From Clostridiales bacterium (GTDB lineage: Bacteria; Bacillota; Clostridia; Peptostreptococcales; BM714), in NCBI GenBank assembly GCA_002869095.1, contig PKTO01000324.1, positions 1 to 6,532 of the forward strand: DNA of 6,532 bases. The letters run 5' to 3'. Both the position numbers and the translations under genes were made by a program. The stretch's first letter is position 1; every line of letters begins with the position of its first letter. Positions 1-6,532 of the stretch are shown in pieces. Below the pieces are notes generated by a model. That model was not told the origin of the DNA, searched no databases, and was given only the letters and a program-made list of their open reading frames with translations.

Positions 1-903
1 GATCAAATCGGTAGTGACTGCCGGATTGTCGAATATATTCCTTATGTCGTCCATTATTTTAGAATATTGCTCCGTGGTGTATTTTCTGTTCATCGCTTTC
101 AAAACGCTGTCGGAACCGCTCTGAAGCGACAGATGGAAATGAGGACAGAATTTTTTGATATTAGACAAACGTCTCAACCTGTCTTCTGTAAAATATGTCG
201 GCTCGCAAGATCCAAGCCTTATTCGATTTATTCCCTCGATCCTGGAAAGTGATTCCACAAGGTCGACAAGCTCGATTTTACCTTCCAAATCATTTCCATA
301 AAAAGCCGATTGTATGCCTATAAGAACAACTTCGCTGTATCCTTTTTCAGCTAAAACAGAAGCTTCTTTCCTTATTGATTCAAAAGGTCGGCTTCTGGTT
401 CTTCCTCTTGTGTAAGGTATTATGCAATATGAGCAAAAATTGTCGCAACCATCCTGTATTTTTATGAACGCCCTTGTTTTTCCTTCGTGGTCATTCAGCC
501 CAATATCTTCATAGGCGTCATCGATTGCGATTTTCTCATTGAAAACAACCATTCCTTCATTGTCGATTCTCCTCAGGCGGCTCGCGATACTGCCTTTGCC
601 GCAGGCTCCCATAATGAGATTGACCCCTTCTATTCTCTCGATTTCGTCTGCCGATATTTGCGAATAACAGCCTAAAACAGCTATTGCCGGTTTGGGAACC
701 ATTCTTGCGTATTTTCTTATTGCCTGCCTTGATTTTCGCTCCGCAAGATGGGTTACGCAGCATGTGTTCAGTATGGCAATATCCGGAACCTTCCCGCATT
801 CGGCTTCTTCATATCCTTGTTCAATCAATGTTTCCCTGATTGACTCTGATTCGTATTGGTTCACCTTGCATCCCAAGGTTTCAATAAAAAAAGTTTTTTT
901 CAT
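1..903 (-). CDS. mtaB: tRNA (N6-threonylcarbamoyladenosine(37)-C2)-methylthiotransferase MtaB, 3' end missing
   Basis: Radical SAM methylthiotransferase that converts t6A37 to ms2t6A37 in ANN-decoding tRNAs such as tRNA-Lys, in the cytoplasm. The frame is open from ATG at 903 to the window edge, giving 301 codons; family members are about 430-450 residues, so the rest of the radical SAM domain and the C-terminal TRAM domain lie outside. The N-terminal UPF0004 domain has its three cluster cysteines: C12 (TLGCKVNQYES), C48 (NTCCVTHLAERKSRQ) and C79 (VLGCYSQ). The radical SAM [4Fe-4S] motif is CDNFCSYC, with C153, C157 and C160, followed by IPYTRGRTRSRP. Further on, CPHFHLSLQSGSD and MNRKYTTEQY point to MtaB rather than MiaB or RimO. 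The start overlaps the rsmE stop as ATGA (900-903), so translation is probably coupled; only a weak GGAAG-type ribosome site is visible. An A7-C-T7 run follows the start codon. The assignment is firm; the product is truncated only by the window edge. Confidence 0.95.
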   Translation of the reverse strand, partial: MKKTFFIETLGCKVNQYESESIRETLIEQGYEEAECGKVPDIAILNTCCVTHLAERKSRQAIRKYARMVPKPAIAVLGCYSQISADEIERIEGVNLIMGACGKGSIASRLRRIDNEGMVVFNEKIAIDDAYEDIGLNDHEGKTRAFIKIQDGCDNFCSYCIIPYTRGRTRSRPFESIRKEASVLAEKGYSEVVLIGIQSAFYGNDLEGKIELVDLVESLSRIEGINRIRLGSCEPTYFTEDRLRRLSNIKKFCPHFHLSLQSGSDSVLKAMNRKYTTEQYSKIMDDIRNIFDNPAVTTDLI

Positions 904-1658
904 CGGCCGCTTCCGACTCCCCTCATGTCTCCAAACAGGAATTGTATTATGCTAAGCGCTGCAAAGCCGGCTGTTTCAGTCCTCAAAATGCGAGGTCCCA
1001 ATGATATTGAGATTGAACCGCAATCCTGTATTTCCTTCACTTCGTCCGGAGAAAAACCGCCCTCCGGACCTACAATCACAGCTATCCTTTGCAAATCTTC
1101 TTTATTTGATTCGAGCAATTCCAAACCATTGCCTCTTTCATTTTCATAAAGCAATATGGACTTGTCGTATTCCTTCAGTTGCAAAAGCATTTCCCTGAAT
1201 GAAACTGTATCCGATATACGTGGTATGTCGGCCCTTTTGGACTGCTTGGCCGCCTCTTTTGCAATCCTGCGCCAGCGTTCGGTTTTCTTGACAGAATTCT
1301 TTTCATCTATTTTAACTATTGTCCTTGAAGAAACATAGGGCTTTATCGAATTGATTCCAAGTTCGGTATTCTTCTGCACAATAAGATCCATGTTGTTTTT
1401 TTTGGGCAACGCTTGAAACAAATCTACAACCGCTTTTGCGGAAACGGATTCCTTCATGCGCGAAACAACTTTCCCCCAAATGGCATTGTCTTCAATCGAT
1501 ACAATCTCAACCACAAAAACTTTCCCGTCAGAATCGCATGCTTCAAACATATGGCCCGGTTCCGCCCTCAGCACCTTTGACAAATGCTTTATCTCGGCTG
1601 AATCCTCCACTGCAACCCGGCCTCCCAGTATAGGATTGCGGAAAAATATCCTATGCAT
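900..1658 (-). CDS. rsmE: 16S rRNA (uracil(1498)-N3)-methyltransferase RsmE
   Basis: SPOUT-family enzyme that uses S-adenosylmethionine to methylate N3 of U1498 (E. coli numbering) in helix 44 of 16S rRNA, acting on the assembled 30S subunit. At 252 residues it is full length for the family. Residues 1 to about 70 form the PUA-like RNA-binding domain (MHRIFFRNP, then HLSKVLRAEPGH at 25-36). The SPOUT domain follows with ALPKKNNMDLIVQKNTELG. The knotted SAM-binding region is visible as GPEGGFSPDEV (197-207) and SLGPRILRTETA (219-230). ATG at 1658 is preceded by a strong AAGGAGAG site at 1665-1672, which lies inside the last codons of prmA. Only one base separates the prmA stop from this start, and the end overlaps mtaB by four bases, so the three genes are surely cotranscribed and probably translationally coupled. 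A run of eight A (1396-1403 on this strand) encodes part of PKKNNM and is in frame. No residue of the signature motifs is missing. Confidence 0.96.
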   Translation of the reverse strand: MHRIFFRNPILGGRVAVEDSAEIKHLSKVLRAEPGHMFEACDSDGKVFVVEIVSIEDNAIWGKVVSRMKESVSAKAVVDLFQALPKKNNMDLIVQKNTELGINSIKPYVSSRTIVKIDEKNSVKKTERWRRIAKEAAKQSKRADIPRISDTVSFREMLLQLKEYDKSILLYENERGNGLELLESNKEDLQRIAVIVGPEGGFSPDEVKEIQDCGSISISLGPRILRTETAGFAALSIIQFLFGDMRGVGSGR

Positions 1659-1659
1659 T

Positions 1660-2616
1660 TCAATCTCTCCTTTTCAAAACCATTGCAGTCCATCCGTTTT
1701 CAGTCTTCTTTTCAATTAAATCAAAATTCTCCGATTCGTCTACCGCATTCGTCATTTCTTCTGTTTTTTCCTCCAAAATGCCCGATACGATAAACAAGCC
1801 TTTTTTCTTTACAAACGGAGCGGCGGTCTCCAAAAGACTCAAGACCACATCAAAAATAATATTTGCAATCACCAAATCTGCAGGCTCGTTCAGATCCTTC
1901 AGCAAATCACCCTGCTTGATAATGCAGGTTTCTTCCTCATTGTTTTTTTTAACGTTTTCTTTTGCCGCCTTGACGGCATCTCCATCCATATCTATGCCCA
2001 AAACTTCAGAAGCCCCCAACTTGGCTGCCGCTAAAGCCAATATACCGCTTCCGCATCCGATGTCGTATGCCTTCATTCCCTTTTCTATATGTTTTTCTAT
2101 GAATTCGAGGCACATTCGAGTTGTCTCGTGAGTTCCCGTACCAAAAGCGAGTCCGGGATCCAATTCTATCACAATGCTGTCTTCGGAAAATATAGGATTC
2201 CCTTCGTCGAGGGATTCCCAAGACGGTTTTATTATTATCTCCTTGCCTATTTTTATAGGTTTGAAATATTTTTTCCATTCAGTGTTCCAATCTCGGTTCT
2301 TCAAAGGTTCCGCCTTCAATTCGAATTTTCCCTGTCCCATTCTTTCTATGGCGGTTTCAAGACTTCCTCTCAAATCACTCATAAGCAAATCCAATTCCCT
2401 GTCCTGACCTGCATATCCCTTTAAAACGGTTTTCCCTTTTTCAAACGATATAAGGGACTCGTCTGCATAATCCCAGCGGTTCCTGTCTCTGCTCAAATCG
2501 TCGAGAATGGATTCATCTTCGATTACAAGCCCTTCGATTCCGTTTTCCGACAAGATGCCTATTGCAGCCTCCGCGATTACATTATCGACCTTCAGCACAA
2601 TTTCATTCCAATCCAT
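1660..2616 (-). CDS. prmA: Ribosomal protein L11 methyltransferase PrmA
   Basis: SAM-dependent methyltransferase that trimethylates several amino groups of ribosomal protein L11 in the cytoplasm. The 318 residues match the usual family length. Residues 1 to about 95 form the L11-binding domain. The linker carries DWNTEWKKYFKPI (109-121). The catalytic Rossmann domain has the PrmA signature DPGLAFGTGTHETT (153-166), SAM motif I DIGCGSG (185-191), the acidic loop GIDMDGDA (207-214) and ANII (251-254) at the active site. ATG at 2616 has an AAAGGGG ribosome site at 2623-2629, seven bases upstream (spacer 2617-2622 plus neighbours). A strong intrinsic terminator hairpin (2633-2664) lies directly upstream, so expression needs read-through from dnaJ or an undetected start. 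It heads a tight block with rsmE (1-base gap) and mtaB. A run of eight A at 1943-1950 (this strand) is in frame as AAA AAA AAC. Identification is firm. Confidence 0.96.
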   Translation of the reverse strand: MDWNEIVLKVDNVIAEAAIGILSENGIEGLVIEDESILDDLSRDRNRWDYADESLISFEKGKTVLKGYAGQDRELDLLMSDLRGSLETAIERMGQGKFELKAEPLKNRDWNTEWKKYFKPIKIGKEIIIKPSWESLDEGNPIFSEDSIVIELDPGLAFGTGTHETTRMCLEFIEKHIEKGMKAYDIGCGSGILALAAAKLGASEVLGIDMDGDAVKAAKENVKKNNEEETCIIKQGDLLKDLNEPADLVIANIIFDVVLSLLETAAPFVKKKGLFIVSGILEEKTEEMTNAVDESENFDLIEKKTENGWTAMVLKRRD

Positions 2617-2632
2617 GGGAATCCCCTTTCAT

Positions 2633-2664
2633 AAAAACCAAGATGCTGTAGCTTCAGCATCTTG
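2633..2664 (-). terminator. Intrinsic terminator between dnaJ and prmA
   Basis: On the minus strand a perfect 10-bp stem, CAAGATGCTG (2655-2664) with CAGCATCTTG (2639-2648), encloses the 6-base loop AAGCTA. It is followed by G and then five T (2633-2637). It begins 20 bases after the dnaJ stop and the T run ends three bases before the prmA ribosome binding site. Stem perfection and the T run support rho-independent termination; the modest GC content (5 of 10 pairs) and short T run suggest partial rather than complete termination, which would lower prmA-rsmE-mtaB expression relative to dnaJ. Structure seen directly; the effect is inferred. Confidence 0.82.
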
Positions 2665-2684
2665 AGTCTTCTTATTGAATATAA

Positions 2685-3812
2685 TCAGTTGAATGCATCC
2701 TTCACCTTGGAAAATATGCCTTTCCTTTTTTCTGACAGATCCGTCCCCAAGGTTTTTGAAAACTCCCTGAGCAACTCCTGCTGACGCTCGTCCAAATCCC
2801 TGGGTGTTTCAACAACCACCTTTACATAATGGTCGCCTCTTCCGTAACCGTTCAACACCGGCACCCCTTTGCTTTTCAGCCTGAACACGGTACCCGACTG
2901 TGTACCCTCGGCAACCTCGTATTTCACTTTTCCGTCCAGCGTCTGAACGATTATCTCATCTCCAAGAGCCGCTTGCGCAATATTTATATGGGCTTCGCTG
3001 AGTATGTCAAAACCATCTCTCTTGAACGTTTCATGTTCCCTGACCCGGATAACTACATATACGTCGCCGTTGGGGCCTCCTTTTATTCCCGGCTCCCCTT
3101 CGCCTCTCAATGTCATTACCGATCCATTGTCGACTCCTGCAGGTATTTTTATTTTTATATTCCTTTTTTCTCGCTTCAAACCGCTTCCGCCGCAATCATG
3201 GCAAGCTTCTTCAAATGTTTTCCCTTCGCCGCCGCATGTTGGACAGGTCTTTGCGTTTACAAACTGACCGAATGGAGTTCTTTGTGTGTATCTGACTTCG
3301 CCAGTTCCTCCGCAATTGCTGCAGGTATTTACCTTTGTTCCCGGTTTTGCACCCGTCCCATCGCACGTTTTGCATGTTTCGTTTCTGATTATTTCAATTT
3401 CCTTTTCAATTCCAAATGCCGCTTCCTTGAATTCGACTACGGTTTCAACCTGAATATCCCGGCCCTTGGCCGCCCGGCTCCTTCTTCTTGTGCCTCCGCC
3501 TCCGAACATGTCGAATATGTCTCCGAAAATATCGTCAAATCCGGCTCCGCCGGCACCGGAAAAGCCTCCAAAGCCTTGTGCGTTTCCATTTACGCCTTCG
3601 TGCCCGAATTGGTCGTAACGGCTTCTCTTTTGTGAATCGCTGAGAATTTCATACGCCTCATTTATTTCCTTGAATTTCTCCTCGGCTTCCGAATCCCCTT
3701 GGTTCCTGTCCGGATGATACTTCATCGCCATTTTTCTATATGCCTTCTTGATATCTTTCTCGTCGGCGCTTTTGTCTATATCCAATATTTCATAATAATC
3801 TCGTTTGCTCAA
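2685..3812 (-). CDS. dnaJ: Chaperone protein DnaJ (Hsp40, type I)
   Basis: Cochaperone that delivers unfolded clients to DnaK and stimulates its ATPase in the cytoplasm. The 375 residues have the complete type I layout. The J domain spans about 4-68, with the catalytic HPD at 33-35 and helix IV ending [11 protein letters not shown] Gly/Phe-rich region follows at about 72-108 ([21 protein letters not shown]). Four zinc-finger repeats come next: CKTCDGTG (147-154), CSNCGGTG (164-171), CPTCGGEG (190-197) and CHDCGGSG (204-211). The C-terminal substrate-binding and dimerisation domains end the protein. The start is TTG at 3812: KRDYYEIL at 4-11 must be included in the J domain, no upstream ATG is available in frame nearby, and a ribosome site sits seven bases upstream. 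A 135-base gap with a stem-loop and a housekeeping-type promoter separates it from dnaK, so dnaJ can probably be transcribed alone as well as from the heat-shock operon. The stop is followed by a terminator hairpin. Confidence 0.97.
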   Translation of the reverse strand: MSKRDYYEILDIDKSADEKDIKKAYRKMAMKYHPDRNQGDSEAEEKFKEINEAYEILSDSQKRSRYDQFGHEGVNGNAQGFGGFSGAGGAGFDDIFGDIFDMFGGGGTRRRSRAAKGRDIQVETVVEFKEAAFGIEKEIEIIRNETCKTCDGTGAKPGTKVNTCSNCGGTGEVRYTQRTPFGQFVNAKTCPTCGGEGKTFEEACHDCGGSGLKREKRNIKIKIPAGVDNGSVMTLRGEGEPGIKGGPNGDVYVVIRVREHETFKRDGFDILSEAHINIAQAALGDEIIVQTLDGKVKYEVAEGTQSGTVFRLKSKGVPVLNGYGRGDHYVKVVVETPRDLDERQQELLREFSKTLGTDLSEKRKGIFSKVKDAFN

Positions 3813-3819
3813 AACTACG

Positions 3820-3828
3820 CCACCTTCC
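3820..3828 (-). promoter_or_regulatory. Ribosome binding site fixing the dnaJ TTG start
   Basis: The minus strand reads GGAAGGTGG, an AAGGAGG-like site with one mismatch, ending seven bases before TTG at 3812. Its spacing supports TTG as the true initiation codon. Confidence 0.75.
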
Positions 3829-3856
3829 CGTTTTTTCTTTGATGCTCCGCCTTTTC

Positions 3857-3885
3857 ATTATAATGCATTCCAGGCTTTGGTTCAA
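3857..3885 (-). promoter_or_regulatory. Sigma-A-type promoter upstream of dnaJ
   Basis: The minus strand has TTGAAC (3880-3885; four of six matches to TTGACA), a 17-base spacer, and a perfect TATAAT (3857-3862). Transcription would start near 3850, giving a leader of about 38 bases before the dnaJ TTG. No CIRCE inverted repeat and no CtsR-type heptad repeat is visible nearby, so this promoter is probably constitutive and would supply dnaJ, and perhaps downstream genes, independently of HrcA. The -10 lies in the palindrome CATTATAATG, so the box is also present on the plus strand, but no plus-strand gene follows it. Confidence 0.65.
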
Positions 3886-3908
3886 CGACATGTCCTTTCA
3901 CGCACAAA

Positions 3909-3926
3909 GACACCCCACAGGGTGCC
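3909..3926 (-). terminator. Stem-loop after dnaK, possible weak terminator or RNA-processing/stability element
   Basis: On the minus strand GGCACCC (3920-3926) pairs with GGGTGTC (3909-3915) across a TGTG tetraloop, giving seven pairs including one G-U. It starts 21 bases after the dnaK stop. Only TTT then GTG follows, which is a poor U-tract, so complete termination is unlikely. It may reduce transcription into dnaJ or protect the 3' end of a grpE-dnaK mRNA. The pairing is seen; the role is inferred. Confidence 0.5.
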
Positions 3927-3947
3927 TATATGCATGCGTTTCAACTT

Positions 3948-5786
3948 CTACTCGTCTTCGTCTACGACCTCATAGTCTGCGTCCACTACGTCGTCATCGG
4001 ATTTAGAGTTTTCAGATTCGCCTGTTTGCGCTTGCGCCTGCTGCTCCGCCGCAGCCGCCTCATACATCTTTTGCGACAGCGCGTGGAAAGCATTTGTCAT
4101 TTCCTCGGTCGCTGTCTTTATTGCTTCAATGTCATCGCCCTCAAGTGCTTTCTTGAGTGCCTCAAGTTTTTCTTCAACTGTTTTCTTTTCTTCCGGAGAC
4201 ACTTTGTCCCCGACTTCCTTCAAGGCTTTTTCCGATTCATACATCAATGAGTCGGCCTTGTTTCTAGTCTCTATTTCTTCTTTTTTCTTTTTATCTTCCT
4301 CAGCGAATGCTTCCGCTTCTTTAACCTTGTCCTTTATTTCATCTTCCGAAAGATTCGTTGAAGCAGTTATTGTTATTTTCTGTTCTTTGCCGGTTCCCAA
4401 ATCCTTAGCGGAAACATGGACTATTCCGTTTCTGTCTATATCGAATGTGACTTCTATTTGAGGCACTCCTCTGGGTGCAGGCGGAATACCTGTCAATTGG
4501 AACCTTCCAAGCGTTATGTTGCCCGAAGCCATTTCACGTTCTCCTTGTAGAACATGTATGTCGACGGCAGTCTGGCTGTCCGCCGCAGTTGAGAATATTT
4601 GGCTCTTCTTGGTCGGTATCGTCGTGTTCCTTTCGATCAGCTTCGTAGCAACTCCGCCTAATGTCTCTATTCCAAGCGAAAGGGGTGTCACATCCAAAAG
4701 AACAAGGTCTTCAACCTCTCCTGTTATTACGCCTGCCTGTATGGCCGCTCCGACTGCAACACACTCATCCGGGTTTATGCCCTTGTCCGGAGTATTGTTT
4801 GTTATTTTCTTTACGGCTTCCTGCACAGCAGGAATTCTTGTTGATCCGCCTACGAGAATGACCTTGTCTATTTCACTTGATTTTATGCCTGAATCCTTTA
4901 TCGCATCCTGCATCGGCCCGATTGTCTTTTGAACCAGATGCGCAGTGAGCTGGTCAAACTTGGCTCTTGTCACATCCATGTTCATATGCAGAGGCCCTTC
5001 CGCTGTCGCTGTGATGAAAGGCAGGTTGATATTGGTCGTTTGAACTGTAGACAATTCTTTCTTGGCTTTCTCCGCAGCTTCCTTAAGCCTCTGCAGAGCC
5101 ATTCTGTCTTTCTTAAGGTCTACTCCATACTCCTTCTTGAAGCTCTCTGCCATGAAGTCCATCAATACATTGTCGAAGTCGTCCCCTCCGAGATGATTGT
5201 CTCCCTTGGTTGCCAGAACTTCGAAAACGCCTTCTCCTATTTCAAGTATTGAAACGTCGAAAGTTCCTCCGCCAAGGTCGTAGACCAATATCTTTTGGTC
5301 ATGGTCCGGTTTGTCGAGACCATACGCAAGGGAAGCCGCTGTAGGCTCGTTTATTATTCTTTCAACCTTGAGGCCGGCTATTCTTCCGGCATCCTTTGTG
5401 GCCTGTCGCTGGCTGTCAGTGAAATATGCAGGTACAGTTATTACCGCATCGGTCACTTTTTCTCCCAAATACGATTCTGCATCCGCTTTTAGTTTCATGA
5501 GAATGTATGCCGATATATCCTGCGGCGTGTATTCTTTCCCGTCAATAGACACATTGTGGTTTGTTCCCATTTCCCTCTTTATCGATGTCACTGTCCTGTC
5601 CGGATTGGTTATAGCCTGTCTTTTTGCCGTTTCTCCAACCAGGCGCTCACCGTTTTTCGCAAAAGCCACTATGGACGGTGTTGTCCTGTTGCCTTCGGCA
5701 TTAGGTATAATGGTAGGTTCTCCGCCTTCCAAAACTGCAACACAAGAGTTTGTTGTTCCCAAGTCAATTCCTATTACTTTCCCCAT
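3948..5786 (-). CDS. dnaK: Molecular chaperone DnaK (Hsp70)
   Basis: ATP-driven cytoplasmic chaperone that binds exposed hydrophobic segments of unfolded proteins, working with DnaJ and GrpE. The 612 residues are typical of Firmicutes. The nucleotide-binding domain (about 1-355) has phosphate loop 1 IDLGTTNS (7-14), the K70 region TSIKREMG, phosphate loop 2 DLGGGTFD (170-177), [11 protein letters not shown] (195-205) and the adenosine motif [11 protein letters not shown] (312-322). The interdomain linker is [12 protein letters not shown] (359-370). The substrate-binding beta domain (about 365-475) contains [15 protein letters not shown], and the helical lid covers about 478-580. The tail has a Q/A-rich stretch, then an acidic end, DYEVVDEDE. 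The segment after [17 protein letters not shown] lacks the Gram-negative insertion, which supports a Firmicutes source. ATG at 5786 follows a perfect AAGGAGG (5794-5800) at seven bases, fitting very high expression. Heat regulation is expected through HrcA at the operon promoter, outside the window. Nothing in the motifs is degenerate. Confidence 0.98.
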   Translation of the reverse strand: MGKVIGIDLGTTNSCVAVLEGGEPTIIPNAEGNRTTPSIVAFAKNGERLVGETAKRQAITNPDRTVTSIKREMGTNHNVSIDGKEYTPQDISAYILMKLKADAESYLGEKVTDAVITVPAYFTDSQRQATKDAGRIAGLKVERIINEPTAASLAYGLDKPDHDQKILVYDLGGGTFDVSILEIGEGVFEVLATKGDNHLGGDDFDNVLMDFMAESFKKEYGVDLKKDRMALQRLKEAAEKAKKELSTVQTTNINLPFITATAEGPLHMNMDVTRAKFDQLTAHLVQKTIGPMQDAIKDSGIKSSEIDKVILVGGSTRIPAVQEAVKKITNNTPDKGINPDECVAVGAAIQAGVITGEVEDLVLLDVTPLSLGIETLGGVATKLIERNTTIPTKKSQIFSTAADSQTAVDIHVLQGEREMASGNITLGRFQLTGIPPAPRGVPQIEVTFDIDRNGIVHVSAKDLGTGKEQKITITASTNLSEDEIKDKVKEAEAFAEEDKKKKEEIETRNKADSLMYESEKALKEVGDKVSPEEKKTVEEKLEALKKALEGDDIEAIKTATEEMTNAFHALSQKMYEAAAAEQQAQAQTGESENSKSDDDVVDADYEVVDEDE

Positions 5787-5827
5787 TTTTATTCCTCCTT
5801 GATTTGCTAAAATTTATATATGATTGG

Positions 5828-6400
5828 CTATTTAGCCACTTTTACCATGCTCGGCCTGATGACCTTGTCGTTCAGGCTGTAACCTGTCTGAAAAACCTCA
5901 ATAACTGTTTCCGCCTCGAATTCCTCGGAATCCTCCATCATTACCGCGTGGTGGTAATTCGGATCGAAGGGTTTTCCCACGGCATCGATTTTTTTGATTC
6001 CATTCGCATTCAAAACGTCGTTCAACTGCTTGTATACCATCTCAATGCCCTTGAGCATTTTTTCCGAAGTCCCGTTTTCCGATTCAGCCGACAAAACAGC
6101 CCTTTCAAAATTGTCCATCACCGGAAGAAGATCGCAAATCAATTTTTCATTGGCATAGCTGTAAATGTCTTTTTTCTCTTTTTCGACTCTTTTCTTGAAA
6201 TTCCTGAAATCCGATGAGACTCTTAAAAATCTTTCGTTCATTTCATTGAATTTCTTTTCCAAAGCCTCATAGGAATCCTCTTTTGGTTCTTCGGATTCAT
6301 TCTCGGAATCCTCAGCCGTCTCGGGCTCTTCCTTTTCGAGCTCTATGCCTTCTTCTTTTTCCAAGCCTTCCAAATTTTCATTGGCTTCTTTATTTTCCAT
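5828..6400 (-). CDS. grpE: Nucleotide exchange factor GrpE
   Basis: Homodimeric cochaperone that releases ADP from DnaK and serves as a thermosensor of the Hsp70 cycle. With the start at 6400 it has 190 residues. The first 42 are strongly acidic (20 Glu/Asp) and probably disordered. A long coiled-coil helix follows at about 43-90 (ALEKKFNEMNERFLRVSSDF, then RNFKKRVEKEK). The four-helix-bundle region is about 88-133 (LLPVMDNFERAV). The DnaK-contacting beta domain has GKPFDPNYHHAV (142-153) and the family signature GYSLNDKVIRPSMVKV (173-188). An in-frame ATG at 6406 would add MV, but the GAGGTG ribosome site is one base from that codon and seven from ATG 6400, so 6400 is preferred. The gene overlaps the end of hrcA by 11 bases in another frame, implying coupled translation. 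It ends 41 bases before dnaK, with no terminator visible between them. Confidence 0.95.
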   Translation of the reverse strand: MENKEANENLEGLEKEEGIELEKEEPETAEDSENESEEPKEDSYEALEKKFNEMNERFLRVSSDFRNFKKRVEKEKKDIYSYANEKLICDLLPVMDNFERAVLSAESENGTSEKMLKGIEMVYKQLNDVLNANGIKKIDAVGKPFDPNYHHAVMMEDSEEFEAETVIEVFQTGYSLNDKVIRPSMVKVAK

Positions 6401-6532
6401 CACCATTCACCTCTTCATTCATTTGATTCTGCTCTGAAAAAACATCTGTCAATGTGTCTGTCATATATTCCACGAGGGAAATTATCTTAGGATAATTTAT
6501 CCGCGTAGGTCCTATTACACCTATTTTTCCTA
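6390..6532 (-). CDS. hrcA: Heat-inducible transcription repressor HrcA, C-terminal end only
   Basis: An open frame enters from the right edge and runs 46 codons to TAA at 6390-6392. It begins GKIGVIGPTRINYPKIISLV, which is the conserved C-terminal signature of HrcA (typically IGVIGPTRM-Y-KVI), followed by EYMTDTLTDVF and a polar tail. HrcA is the winged-helix repressor that binds CIRCE inverted repeats upstream of the dnaK and groE operons and depends on GroEL for active folding; its DNA-binding domain and the expected CIRCE site lie outside the window. Being the gene immediately before grpE fits the Firmicutes dnaK operon. The end overlaps grpE by 11 bases, and the grpE ribosome site is embedded in its last codons. 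The fragment is short, but motif and context agree, so the assignment is secure. Confidence 0.93.
   Translation of the reverse strand, partial: GKIGVIGPTRINYPKIISLVEYMTDTLTDVFSEQNQMNEEVNGDGK
6408..6414 (-). promoter_or_regulatory. Ribosome binding site deciding the grpE start
   Basis: The minus strand reads AGAGGTG here, inside the hrcA coding end. It is seven bases from ATG at 6400 but only one base from ATG at 6406, so it favours the shorter GrpE. Confidence 0.6.

Noticed and set aside
1..4. GATC at the very start as a possible cloning junction or boundary
   Set aside because: The mtaB frame is open and conserved right up to the edge, and a four-base word is too common to indicate anything.
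1943..1950. AAA AAA AAC slippery tracts in prmA and again in rsmE (1396-1403) as programmed frameshift sites
   Set aside because: Both proteins are intact in the zero frame at normal family length, and I saw no stimulatory structure or useful alternative frame. Consecutive Lys-Lys-Asn codons explain the runs.
2829..3635. A 268-codon plus-strand open frame antisense to dnaJ
   Set aside because: It lies wholly inside the dnaJ coding strand complement, has a Cys/Ser/Phe-rich composition typical of antisense frames, and has no recognisable domain. dnaJ is complete and unambiguous here.
3856..3865. The palindrome CATTATAATG as an operator or a divergent plus-strand promoter
   Set aside because: A TATAAT-like box is often palindromic by chance. 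It is much shorter than CIRCE, and no plus-strand gene lies downstream.
4145..4165. GAGTGC and AAGTGC words resembling half of a CIRCE element
   Set aside because: They are inside the dnaK coding sequence, and the required TTAGCACTC-N9-GAGTGCTAA pairing is absent. The CIRCE site would be expected upstream of hrcA, outside the window.
5803..5841. A possible dnaK promoter in the AT-rich grpE-dnaK gap (TATAAA at 5813-5818)
   Set aside because: The hexamer 17 bases upstream reads AAGTGG, which does not resemble TTGACA. AT-rich leader sequence ahead of a strong ribosome site explains the region better.

Overview
The window is a compact, all-minus-strand gene cluster. In transcription order (high to low coordinates) it reads hrcA (3' end only), grpE, dnaK, dnaJ, prmA, rsmE, mtaB (5' part only). 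This seven-gene order is the classical Firmicutes dnaK heat-shock operon, as in Bacillus subtilis. DnaK lacks the N-terminal-lobe insertion found in most Gram-negative DnaKs, and its acidic tail ends in a [17 protein letters not shown] sequence. The Shine-Dalgarno sites are strong and AAGGAGG-like, one start is TTG, and base composition looks intermediate. Together these suggest a low-to-moderate GC Firmicute, probably in the Clostridia; genus cannot be fixed from the sequence.

Layout: positions 6390-6532 hold the last 46 codons of hrcA, whose product represses the operon through CIRCE; the operator would lie upstream, outside the window. hrcA overlaps grpE by 11 bases. A 27-base gap follows grpE before the dnaK ribosome binding site (41 bases to the dnaK start). 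The 135-base gap between dnaK and dnaJ holds a stem-loop and a good housekeeping-type promoter for dnaJ, which starts at TTG. The 68-base gap between dnaJ and prmA holds a strong intrinsic terminator hairpin directly upstream of the prmA ribosome binding site. prmA, rsmE and mtaB are then packed with a 1-base gap and a 4-base ATGA overlap. mtaB runs off the left edge without its TRAM domain. No stretch longer than 300 bases lacks a gene.

Function: DnaK, DnaJ and GrpE form the Hsp70 folding machine, with HrcA as its regulator. The three downstream genes modify the translation apparatus: PrmA methylates ribosomal protein L11, RsmE methylates 16S rRNA U1498, and MtaB makes ms2t6A37 in tRNA. The most informative features are the control elements that appear to split the operon into grpE-dnaK, dnaJ and prmA-rsmE-mtaB sections. 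I found no mobile element, CRISPR, RNA gene or undescribed system; the gene content is conserved core genome.
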